A stretch of DNA of 7,371 bases. It comes from CAIUSP01 sp040375675. GTDB lineage: Bacteria > Actinomycetota > Thermoleophilia > Solirubrobacterales > 70-9. Positions 1 through 6,380 of the stretch are shown here, piece by piece. The position numbers and the translations under genes were made by a program. The stretch covers positions 1 through 7,371 of the forward strand of contig JBEIRY010000074.1 of assembly GCA_040375675.1 (NCBI GenBank). The letters are read 5' to 3'. Position 1 is the first letter of the stretch; the number at the start of each line of letters is the position of its first letter. The notes under the pieces are model-generated. The model worked only from the letters and a program-made list of their open reading frames with translations. It was not told where the DNA came from and did not search any database.

Positions 1-1547
1 CCGGGCTCGTAGGTGATCGTCTTCACGTTGACGCACTCGTAGAAGCCGAACTTCGAGTGGGAGATACCCACACCTGAGTCCTTGACCCCGCTCCAGGCGC
101 ACTGACAGGCACCGTGGGTGAAGGCGTGGTCGTTTATCCAGGCCATTCCGGCTTCGAGTCGGCGTGCGATCCTCTCGCCCTTCTCTCGATCGCGAGTCCA
201 GACCGATGCGCCGAGGCCGAACTCGGAGTCGTTTGCGAGTCGCAGGGCCTCGGCCTCGTCGGCGACCCTGATGATCGGCAGGACCGGTCCGAATATCTCC
301 TCCTTCATGATCCGCATCTCGTGGGTGACTCCCGTCAGCACGGTGGGGGCGATGAACCTTCCGCTGAACCCTGCCACCTCTCTCGCCCCTCCACAGCGCA
401 TCTCGGCCCCTCGAGCCACTGCGTCGGCAATCAGTTCCTCGACCAGATCGGCCTGGCTCTCGGAGGTCATCGGGCCTATCTCTGTATCCCACGACATCGG
501 GTTGCCGACCCGCATGGCCTGTGCTCTCGAGACCACGCCTTCGATGAATCGATCCGCCACCGGTTCGACCACGTACGCCCGCTCGATACCGGCGCAGGTC
601 TGTCCTCCGTTGGCGAACGCTCCCCAGATGGCACCCGGGACGGTGTGATTCAGGTCGGCATCGGAGCAGACGATCATCGGGTCCTTGCCGCCGAGTTCCA
701 GCACCGCGCCCTTCAGCCGCTTTGCGGCTTCGACTCCGACCTTCCGGCCTACCTCTACTGATCCGGTGAAGAAGATCTTCTCGGCCTTCGACTTGACCAA
801 CGCGTCACCGATCCTGCCACCGCCGTGGACGGTCCTCACGAGCCCCTGCGGCAGGCCCGCGCGCTCGAACACCTTTCGTACCTCCTCGCCGATCAGCGGG
901 GTGAGGCTTGCGGGTTTGAGGACTACTCCGTTTCCGGCCATCAGGGCGATCGCGACTTCGGTCAGCGGAATCGACCAAGGGTAGTTCCACGGAGCGATCA
1001 CGCCGATCACCCCCACCGGCTCGAAGGCGAACTTCGACGACTTGCTGGCAAAGAGGGCACTGCGCATCGGGATCTTCTCGTCGGCCAGCAGGCGTTGGCC
1101 CTCGTCGGCGATCCAGCGCAAGCCGTCGACGCTCGGGATCAACTCCATGGTGTAGCTCTCGACGATCGGTTTGCCCTGCTCTTGGCTCAAGAGTCGTGCA
1201 AGTCGGTCGCTTTCGGCAAGCACCACATCGGCTGTGCGACGGATGTAGCGGGCCCGCTCGCTTACCGGTAATTGTGCCCAGAACCTCTGCAGCTCCGAAA
1301 CGTCGCCCACCACTGGCTCGACAGCCACCGGCCCGATCGTGGGAACCGTTCCCAGCAGTTCACCGGTGGCCGGATCGAATGACTCCAGGCCCTTTGCCCT
1401 CGGTGCCTTGCGGCGCGGCTTGGAAGCGGCCGCTTTCGGCTTGGCCGCCTTGGCACCGTTTTGGCTGCCGTTCGCGGAGGTCGCTGGAGCCTTTGCCGAG
1501 CGCTTGGTCGCAACCTTCTTCCTGGTCTTCTTCGGCTGATCTGCCAT
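1..1547 (-). CDS. Aldehyde dehydrogenase family protein with H1-like cationic N-terminal tail (3' end outside window)
   Basis: Likely oxidises an aldehyde to its carboxylate with NAD(P)+ in the cytoplasm; the substrate cannot be read from sequence. Starting at the ATG at 1547, 515 codons are visible and the gene leaves the window without a stop. From about residue 54 (LESFDPATGELLG) it follows the ALDH fold: the APWNYP segment with the conserved Asn, FFTGSVEVG of the Rossmann fold, LELGGKDP with general base E284, and GQTCAG with catalytic C318. The E-to-C spacing of 34 is the classical one. EEIFGP and a late SGVKDSG/SKFGFYE segment are also present. GGKDPMIV and the late WINDHAFTHG stretch recall the diapolycopene-dialdehyde/ALDH F15-22-like branch, a weak guess. 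Residues 1-53 are a lysine/arginine/alanine-rich tail not normal for the family. No in-frame ATG, GTG or TTG lies between codon 1 and the domain, so the tail is probably translated. The ribosome binding site is weak. It is divergent from the secreted pair to its right. Confidence 0.93.
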   Translation of the reverse strand, partial: MADQPKKTRKKVATKRSAKAPATSANGSQNGAKAAKPKAAASKPRRKAPRAKGLESFDPATGELLGTVPTIGPVAVEPVVGDVSELQRFWAQLPVSERARYIRRTADVVLAESDRLARLLSQEQGKPIVESYTMELIPSVDGLRWIADEGQRLLADEKIPMRSALFASKSSKFAFEPVGVIGVIAPWNYPWSIPLTEVAIALMAGNGVVLKPASLTPLIGEEVRKVFERAGLPQGLVRTVHGGGRIGDALVKSKAEKIFFTGSVEVGRKVGVEAAKRLKGAVLELGGKDPMIVCSDADLNHTVPGAIWGAFANGGQTCAGIERAYVVEPVADRFIEGVVSRAQAMRVGNPMSWDTEIGPMTSESQADLVEELIADAVARGAEMRCGGAREVAGFSGRFIAPTVLTGVTHEMRIMKEEIFGPVLPIIRVADEAEALRLANDSEFGLGASVWTRDREKGERIARRLEAGMAWINDHAFTHGACQCAWSGVKDSGVGISHSKFGFYECVNVKTITYEP

Positions 1548-1717
1548 CGCGCCCGATTCTAGGTTGCCGGTCACCCAACTCGGGTCGTTACCGGCTGGTT
1601 GGCGGCACCCGATGGTGCTCACGCGTGCCCTGCACCTCCCGGCTGAATACGCAACTGCACGCCCTGGCCTGTGTTACCTTCATCGAGTGGCGGGGGTAGG
1701 AACCATGCCTCGAAGTG

Positions 1718-1729
1718 GTGTTCGAACAC
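1718..1729. promoter_or_regulatory. Perfect 12-base palindrome upstream of the secreted-protein gene
   Basis: GTGTTCGAACAC reads the same on both strands. It sits 18 bases before the ATG at 1748 and 8 bases before its ribosome binding site, in the region between divergent genes. A dimeric repressor site is possible, but no regulator can be named. With no loop, it is a poor RNA hairpin. A chance palindrome is not excluded. Confidence 0.3.
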
Positions 1730-1737
1730 ACTGAACA

Positions 1738-1742
1738 GGGAG
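1738..1742 (+). promoter_or_regulatory. Ribosome binding site that decides the start at 1748
   Basis: GGGAG lies five bases before the ATG at 1748. An earlier in-frame ATG at 1715 would add eleven polar residues before the signal peptide and has no comparable site; the start at 1748 gives a textbook signal peptide. Confidence 0.7.
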
Positions 1743-1747
1743 AAAAG

Positions 1748-1894
1748 ATGACCCCCAAAATCCGCCTCACCCTCGCCTCGATCCTCGCGTTGGTGGCCCT
1801 TGGTGCCATCGCGCCTGCGGCCAACGCATACGTCTATTGGAGCAACGCCGGCACCAATTCGATCACCCGAGCCAGCCTCGATGGCACCGGCACC
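1748..1894 (+). repeat. Direct repeat, copy 1: signal peptide and first half-blade
   Basis: These 147 bases match 3197-3343 with about 13 differences counted by eye (about 91% identity). They encode the signal peptide plus the first 22 residues of blade 1. Similarity stops abruptly at the end of the repeat. Confidence 0.85.
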
Positions 1895-3196
1895 AACCAG
1901 CCCTTGATCACCAGCGGAGGGTATCCCCGTGGAGTCGCGGTCGAGGGCAACCACATCTACTGGACCGACAGCGACACCTCCTCCATCGGGCGCGCCAACC
2001 TCGACGGCACCGGCGCCAACCTGTCGTTCATCACCGGAGCCGCCTATCCCTCGGGAGTCGCGGTCGAGGGCAACTACATCTACTGGACCAACTCCTCTGG
2101 CACCTCCATCGGCCGCGCCAACCTCGATGGTTCCGGCGCCAACCAGTCCTTCATCACCGGTGCAAGCTCTCCCGTTGGAGTCGCGGTCGAGGGCAACTAC
2201 ATCTATTGGGCCAACAACGGCTCCCACTCGATCGCCCGCGCGAACCTCGACGGCACCGGCGCCAACCTGTCGTTCATCACCGGAGCCGATTATCCCAATG
2301 GACTTGCGGTCAAGGGCAATTACATCTACTGGACCAACGCTTCCTACGCCACCCACACCATTGCCCGCGCCAACCTCGACGGCACCGGCGCCAACCAGTC
2401 GTTCATCACCGGCGTCAATTTTGCCGGGGGAGTAGCGGTCGACGACAACTACATCTACTGGGTCATCCCCTATTCGAATTCCATCGGCCGCGCCAACCTC
2501 GATGGTTCCGGCGCCAATCCGTCCTTCATAACCGGTGCAAGCTTTCCCTCGGGACTCGCGGTCGCCGATCCGCCCGATCCGCCCTCCGGCAGCCTCAGTT
2601 CGTCCTCCCACGACTTCGGCAGCCGCCTGGTGGGTACCGAGACGACGGCCACCTTCACCTTGAGTTCATCTGCATCGACTGCTCTGGATATCGAGGCCAT
2701 GGGTATCGGTGGAAGTGGCGGCGAGAACTTCGTGATCCTGGGTGACAGCACCTGCTCGATCGCGACGACTCAGCTCGCCAACGGCCAATCCTGCACGATC
2801 AAGGTGAACTTCTCTCCCTCCAGCACCGGCTCGAAGTCGGCCACCCTCGACGTCCAGACCAACGACGGACTGAAGTCGGTCGCTCTCACCGGTACGGGAA
2901 CTCCCATCCCAACCATCTCCGGAGCCGGCAAGCCCACCAAGACCTCGCTCAAGGTCAAGGTCGGATGCGGTGATGCGAATAACTGCACCCTCCAGTTCAC
3001 CGGCAAGAAGGTCGGGACGAACGCTGCGATCACACCCAAGACCGTCTTCGTCCCGGCGGGCCAGCAGCCCACCGCCACCCTCGCCTACTCCAGAGCCCTG
3101 AAGACGGCTGTTGCCCGTGGCGGACGGGTGAGCGTCACCGTGACCAATCCGGTGAGCGGAGGAGCCAAGTCGATAGTCGTGAAGGTGGCCAGGTAG
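1748..3196 (+). CDS. Secreted six-bladed YWTD-like beta-propeller protein with ASH-like domain
   Basis: A 482-residue exported protein of unknown role, probably extracellular or wall-associated. Residues 1-27 are a signal peptide with K/R near the start, a hydrophobic core and an ANA cleavage motif before Y28. Residues 28-272 are six repeats of 41-43 residues, each opening with (I/V)YW, then an IGRANLDGTGAN-type strand, FITG, and GVAVEGNY. Six such repeats fit a six-bladed propeller like the LDL-receptor YWTD/NHL group, often a protein- or ligand-binding platform. A Pro-rich linker (273-281) leads to a choice-of-anchor D/ASH-like Ig domain (about 282-384) with C336 and C349. A C-terminal beta-rich module (385-482) has C407 and C413 and ends in a KVAR strand. 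Cysteines occur only as these two close pairs, suggesting disulfides. No LPXTG motif or C-terminal membrane anchor is seen. The start at 1748 is chosen for the ribosome binding site and signal peptide. The next gene abuts the stop codon. Confidence 0.88.
   Translation: MTPKIRLTLASILALVALGAIAPAANAYVYWSNAGTNSITRASLDGTGTNQPLITSGGYPRGVAVEGNHIYWTDSDTSSIGRANLDGTGANLSFITGAAYPSGVAVEGNYIYWTNSSGTSIGRANLDGSGANQSFITGASSPVGVAVEGNYIYWANNGSHSIARANLDGTGANLSFITGADYPNGLAVKGNYIYWTNASYATHTIARANLDGTGANQSFITGVNFAGGVAVDDNYIYWVIPYSNSIGRANLDGSGANPSFITGASFPSGLAVADPPDPPSGSLSSSSHDFGSRLVGTETTATFTLSSSASTALDIEAMGIGGSGGENFVILGDSTCSIATTQLANGQSCTIKVNFSPSSTGSKSATLDVQTNDGLKSVALTGTGTPIPTISGAGKPTKTSLKVKVGCGDANNCTLQFTGKKVGTNAAITPKTVFVPAGQQPTATLAYSRALKTAVARGGRVSVTVTNPVSGGAKSIVVKVAR
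1829..2563 (+). repeat. Six tandem propeller-blade repeats, 123-129 base period
   Basis: The six blades start at residues 28, 70, 111, 152, 193 and 236 of the first secreted protein. They are near-identical in DNA as well as protein: 1997-2042 (blade 2) matches 2243-2288 (blade 4) base for base over 46 bases, and 2105-2142 (blade 3) matches 2480-2517 (blade 6) over 38. This points to recent internal amplification or homogenisation. Confidence 0.85.
2912..3196 (+). repeat. Direct repeat, copy 1: C-terminal module
   Basis: These 285 bases match 4085-4369 without gaps, with about 23 differences counted by eye (about 92% identity). Most differences are at third codon positions. They encode the C-terminal TISGAGKPTKTSLKVKVGCG module shared by both secreted proteins. 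Confidence 0.85.
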
Positions 3197-3343
3197 GTGA
3201 CCCGCAAGCTTCGCCTCACCCTCGCCTCGATCCTCGCCGTAGCGGCCCTTGGCGCCATCGCGCCGGCGGCCAACGCATACGTCTATTGGACCAACGCCGG
3301 CACCAATTCGATCACCCGAGCCAGCCTCGACGGCACCGGCACC
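3197..3343 (+). repeat. Direct repeat, copy 2: signal peptide and first half-blade
   Basis: Second copy of 1748-1894, with about 13 differences in 147 bases. It ends at 3343, after which 85 bases (3344-3428) match nothing in the first gene. Similarity resumes at 3429 with the ASH-like domain (3429-3449 matches 2601-2621). Confidence 0.85.
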
Positions 3344-4369
3344 GGTTCTCGCTACGACCGCCAGTTCCTGTCATCAGATTCGAGCACTTCTGAATTCTGC
3401 TGGCGGTATGCCTGCGGCAACGTCAGCCCGTCCTCCCACGACTTCGGCAATCAACTCGTCTCAGGCGGAGCGACATCGAGCGCCACCGTCACACTCCAAG
3501 GGACTGGGCACGTAAACAACCTGACCATCCCGGCCAACGGGATCGTCCTAATTGGCACCGATGCCGAGCACTTCCAACTCACCGGCGGCACCTGCTCCGC
3601 CGGCTCCACTTCACTCCCGCAGGGCGGGACCTGCACAATCACCGTGGCTTTCAACCCCTCGAGTACAGGCTCGAAATCGGCCACCCTCGGCGTCGATACA
3701 AACGACGGCGGGAAGTACACCACTCTCACCGGCATCGGCACGGCACCCTCCGGTTCGCTGAGCCCCTCGTACAGCGCCTTCGGCAGCCGGCTCGTCTCGG
3801 CCGGTCTTTCCTCGGCTGCTACCTTCACGCTCGTCTCCAGCAGCAGTGTCGATCTCACCATTCCCGAGAACGGGATCAACCTAGCCGGCACCGATCCTGA
3901 TCAGTTCCAAGTCACCGGCGGCACCTGCTCGGCCGCCTCCACTTCACTTGCGCAGGACCAGAGCTGCACGGTCACCGTGGCCTTCGACCCCTCGAGTCTC
4001 GGCTCGAAGGTGGCCACCCTCGACGTCCAGACGAACGACGGCACCAAGACCGCCACCATCACCGGCACCGGCACCGCCGAACCCACCATCTCCGGAGCCG
4101 GCAAACCCACGAAGACCTCTCTCAAGGTCAAGGTCGGATGCGGTGATGAGAATGCCTGCACGGTCCGGCTCACCGGCAAGAAGGTGGGGACGAACGCTGC
4201 GATCACGCCCGAGACCGTCTTCGTCCCGGCGGGCCAGCAGCCCACCGTCACCCTCGCCTATTCGAGAGCACTCAAGATGGCTGTTGCCCGTGGCGGGCGG
4301 GTGAGCGTCACCGTCACCAATCCGGTGAGCGGCGGAGCGAAGTCGATAGTCGTGAAGGTGGCCAGGTAG
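3197..4369 (+). CDS. Secreted paralogue with two ASH-like domains and a vestigial propeller blade
   Basis: A 390-residue exported protein of unknown role, a tandem paralogue of the gene before it. The GTG start immediately follows the upstream TAG with no gap, so expression is probably by translational coupling; an AGG at 3191-3193 is too close to be a normal ribosome binding site. Residues 1-27 are a signal peptide ending in ANA. Residues 28-49 repeat the first half of blade 1, then the propeller is gone. Residues 50-75 are unlike the upstream protein and hold C68 and C73. Two choice-of-anchor D/ASH-like domains follow (about 75-182 and 185-293), each with a Cys pair (C133/C146, C244/C257) and a DxNDG turn. 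The C-terminal module (296-390, C315/C321) is nearly identical to that of the upstream protein. No membrane or sortase anchor is visible. It could be a decayed copy, but its intact frame and well-formed domains argue for a working protein. Confidence 0.85.
   Translation: MTRKLRLTLASILAVAALGAIAPAANAYVYWTNAGTNSITRASLDGTGTGSRYDRQFLSSDSSTSEFCWRYACGNVSPSSHDFGNQLVSGGATSSATVTLQGTGHVNNLTIPANGIVLIGTDAEHFQLTGGTCSAGSTSLPQGGTCTITVAFNPSSTGSKSATLGVDTNDGGKYTTLTGIGTAPSGSLSPSYSAFGSRLVSAGLSSAATFTLVSSSSVDLTIPENGINLAGTDPDQFQVTGGTCSAASTSLAQDQSCTVTVAFDPSSLGSKVATLDVQTNDGTKTATITGTGTAEPTISGAGKPTKTSLKVKVGCGDENACTVRLTGKKVGTNAAITPETVFVPAGQQPTVTLAYSRALKMAVARGGRVSVTVTNPVSGGAKSIVVKVAR
4085..4369 (+). repeat. Direct repeat, copy 2: C-terminal module
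   Basis: Second copy of 2912-3196, ungapped, about 92% identical by eye. It ends at the same stop codon context (AAGGTGGCCAGGTAG) as copy 1. Confidence 0.85.
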
Positions 4370-4379
4370 AGAAAAGGGG

Positions 4380-4406
4380 GGAGGGCCGGGCATCGCCCGA
4401 CCCTCC
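4380..4406 (+). terminator. Strong hairpin after the secreted pair, likely terminator without U-tract
   Basis: GGAGGGCCGGGC (4380-4391) pairs with GCCCGACCCTCC (4395-4406) around a 3-base ATC loop: 12 positions with one C/A mismatch. It begins ten bases after the stop codon of the second secreted protein. No T-run follows, so it is either a non-canonical intrinsic terminator, as is common in high-GC genomes, or an mRNA 3'-end stabiliser. Confidence 0.6.
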
Positions 4407-4607
4407 TGTCCACTCCCCGGCTTTCGACGCTTTGGCCGACGGATCGTCTCCCTGCCACTTGACTCGAGTTAGACGATGCGCCTCGGCCTCAGACGCACCC
4501 ATAAGAACAGTCCACCGAGGCAGGAGTTGCGGCTTTAGACGAGCTTTCGGATTTGCCCTTCTGGCGCTGAATTCATGCCTGTCTGCTCACGGGTATCGTT
4601 TCTGCGG

Positions 4608-5957
4608 ATGAGTGCCGACTCACCTTCTGCCCGAATGTCCGCACCGGAATCGCTCGGCTCCTCTGCGGTCGAGCTGATCCGCAAGCTGATCCGGTTCGAC
4701 ACGGTCAACCCTCCAGGCAATGAGTTGCCGCTGCAGAAGTTCCTGCTCGAGATGCTCGAATCAGCGGGCTTCGAGTGCGACCTGCTCGAAGCCGAGCCCA
4801 CGCGGGCGAATCTCGTTGCCCGGCTGCCTGGTGAAAAGCCAGGCAAGAACCTCGCCTTCCTCGCGCATGTCGACACGGTCAAGGCCGACACCTCGGATTG
4901 GCAGCACGATCCATGGGGTGGAGATCTGATCGACGGGGTCGTCTGGGGCCGTGGCGCGATCGACATGAAGGGGCAGGTTGGCTGCGAGGTCACTGCAGCG
5001 ATCGCGCTTGCCGAGGCCGGCTGGCGCCCACCGAGCGGTGACCTGAAGCTGATCCTCACCTGCGACGAGGAGACAAGCGGCACCCGCGGTGCGATCTGGC
5101 TCTGTCGCGAGCACCCGGACCTAGTCCAGGCGGATTACATAGTCAACGAGGGAGGCGGAGATTCCTTCGAACTCGACGGCCAGCGCTTCTACGAGATCTG
5201 TCACTCCGAAAAGGGTTTGATGCGGTTCAAGATCCGCTCACGCGGCAGCGCCGGTCACGCATCTCAGCCGGCCATCTCCGAGAACGCCCTGATCAAACTC
5301 GCCCCGCTGATCGCCCGCTTCACCGAGCAGCCCCCGCCTGAGCCGAGCCGCGATGGCCTGGCCTTCCTCTCGGCAGTCAGGGGATCCGAGGTTTCCCCCG
5401 ACGAGGTCGCGGGTGAGGTGGCGCGGATGCACGCCGCCGATCAGCGGTTGGTCGACTATCTGGTCGGACCAATGCTGGGGATCACGATGTCTCCGACCAT
5501 GGTCTCGGCTTCAGACAAAGCAAATGTGATCCCCGCCGCGGCCGAGGTGTTCATCGACTGCCGTATCCCGCCCGAGTGCGGAGAGCGCGAAGCCCGCGAG
5601 CGCGCCGAGGCTCTGTTGGGCGAGGGCGACTATGAGATCGAGTTCGTCGAGGCCGTTCCAGGCAACGCCTCCGAGCCCGAGTCACCCCTGCGCGACGCGA
5701 TAGCCGAGTGGGTCGACGAGGTCGATCCGGGTGCCCGCGTGGCCCCGATAGCAACCCCCTTCTTCAGCGACAGCAACGCTTTCCGCAAGGCCTTTCCCGA
5801 CTCCTTCGTGTACGGGTTCTTTCCGCGTCGAGATCAAGGACTGTTCGACGCAGCACCGCTGATGCACGCCGCAGACGAGCGCGCGTTGGTGAGTGACCTC
5901 GAGTTGGCAGCGGAGTTCTTCTTCGACCTTCCGCAGCGGCTGATGCAGCCCGACTAG
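4608..5957 (+). CDS. M20-family metallopeptidase / amidohydrolase (ArgE/DapE/CPG2-like)
   Basis: A cytoplasmic metal-dependent hydrolase of about 449 residues that probably cleaves an amide or peptide bond in an N-acyl amino acid or small peptide; the substrate is not readable. Family hallmarks from the ATG at 4608: FDTVNPPGNE near the N-terminus; HVDTV with H87 (zinc ligand) and D89; GRGAIDMKG with bridging D119; CDEETSG with E154 (general base) and E155 (ligand); NEGGGD with E181 where the family has its next acidic ligand; GSAGHAS with H217 in the dimerisation domain; PLMHAADE with H420, the last ligand. All expected metal and catalytic residues are present. The start is uncertain: in-frame ATGs occur at 4575, 4608 and 4635, none with a good ribosome binding site, and homology begins only after 4635. 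The epimerase gene follows after 11 bases. No signal peptide. Confidence 0.9.
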   Translation: MSADSPSARMSAPESLGSSAVELIRKLIRFDTVNPPGNELPLQKFLLEMLESAGFECDLLEAEPTRANLVARLPGEKPGKNLAFLAHVDTVKADTSDWQHDPWGGDLIDGVVWGRGAIDMKGQVGCEVTAAIALAEAGWRPPSGDLKLILTCDEETSGTRGAIWLCREHPDLVQADYIVNEGGGDSFELDGQRFYEICHSEKGLMRFKIRSRGSAGHASQPAISENALIKLAPLIARFTEQPPPEPSRDGLAFLSAVRGSEVSPDEVAGEVARMHAADQRLVDYLVGPMLGITMSPTMVSASDKANVIPAAAEVFIDCRIPPECGEREARERAEALLGEGDYEIEFVEAVPGNASEPESPLRDAIAEWVDEVDPGARVAPIATPFFSDSNAFRKAFPDSFVYGFFPRRDQGLFDAAPLMHAADERALVSDLELAAEFFFDLPQRLMQPD

Positions 5958-5968
5958 ACTGCGCCTGG

Positions 5969-6379
5969 ATGCTCGATCGCATAGACCACGTGGGAATCGC
6001 CGTTGCCGACCTCGACTCGGCGATCGCTCTCTACGAGAAGACCCTCGGCATGCCGCTGGTTCACCGTGAGAAGGTCACCGAGCAGGGTGTGGAGGCAGTA
6101 CTGCTGGATGTCGGCGACGGGCACATCGAGCTGCTGGAGCCTCTCGCCGAGGAGACACCGGTAGGTAAGTTCCTCGCCAAGAAGGGCCCGGGACTCCACC
6201 ATGTCGCCTACGCGGTCAGCGATGTCACCGCAGCCCTTGCCGAGCTCGCGGAGCAGGGAGTCGAGTTGATCGACACCACACCGCGTCGCGGTATCCGCGA
6301 CTCACAAGTTGCCTTTCTTCATCCCCGCTCGACTGGCGGGGTATTGACCGAAATAGTCCAACCGGCGGAGGTTCACTGA
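5969..6379 (+). CDS. mce: Methylmalonyl-CoA epimerase
   Basis: A 136-residue vicinal-oxygen-chelate (glyoxalase-like) protein that interconverts (2R)- and (2S)-methylmalonyl-CoA, the step between propionyl-CoA carboxylase and methylmalonyl-CoA mutase in propionate and odd-chain fatty acid breakdown. The two beta-alpha-beta-beta-beta modules are visible: IDHVGIAVADLDSAIALYE opens the first and GLHHVAYAVSDV the second. Likely metal ligands are H7, E54 in IELLEP (a Gln in some family members), H78 and E128 in LTEIVQP; these are assigned by analogy. Length is normal for the family. The start codon follows the upstream stop by 11 bases with a weak ribosome binding site. The mutase and carboxylase genes are not in this window. 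A related glyoxalase-family lyase is less likely given the match along the whole length. Confidence 0.92.
   Translation: MLDRIDHVGIAVADLDSAIALYEKTLGMPLVHREKVTEQGVEAVLLDVGDGHIELLEPLAEETPVGKFLAKKGPGLHHVAYAVSDVTAALAELAEQGVELIDTTPRRGIRDSQVAFLHPRSTGGVLTEIVQPAEVH
6367..6371 (+). promoter_or_regulatory. Ribosome binding site for the 78-residue gene, inside the end of mce
   Basis: GGAGG lies nine bases before the ATG at 6381, within the last codons of the epimerase gene. It supports the small gene as real and translated from the same message. Confidence 0.65.
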
Positions 6380-6380
6380 A

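Noticed and set aside
114..761. Long plus-strand frames opposite the aldehyde dehydrogenase
   Set aside because: The minus strand carries an unbroken ALDH with catalytic E284 and C318; the plus frames show no domain and no ribosome binding site.
1652..1680. Possible promoter with TACCTT as -10 before the secreted gene
   Set aside because: The hexamer fits TANNNT but nothing resembling a -35 lies 16-18 bases upstream; too weak to annotate.
1718..1742. LexA/SOS box suggested by TTCGAAC near the palindrome
   Set aside because: The actinobacterial SOS box needs GAAC and GTTC four bases apart in that order. Here the half-sites are in the inverted order with no spacer, and the following bases (ACACTGAAC) do not complete a box.
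1619..2611. A 330-codon open frame on the minus strand opposite the propeller, itself repetitive
   Set aside because: It is the antisense of a repetitive, GC-rich gene: long open frames arise automatically when codons repeat with a fixed period. The plus strand has the signal peptide, ribosome binding site and recognisable domains.
1837..2745. A 302-codon plus-strand frame with repeated HHR/RQPR patterns inside the propeller gene
   Set aside because: Same repeat read one frame off. Its His/Arg/Gln-rich composition is an artefact of the blade repeats and there is no start signal.
3197..4369. Second secreted gene as a pseudogene
   Set aside because: Although it lost the propeller, the frame is open throughout, the signal peptide and three downstream domains are intact, and its cysteine pairs are preserved.
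4459..4487. TTGACT resembling a -35 element
   Set aside because: The expected -10 position 16-18 bases downstream reads as GC-rich sequence with no TANNNT.
4480..4521. Inverted repeat GCCTCGG / CCGAGGC in the gap before the M20 gene
   Set aside because: Only seven base pairs around a 28-base loop in GC-rich DNA; likely chance. No tRNA, riboswitch or small RNA structure could be supported in 4408-4607.
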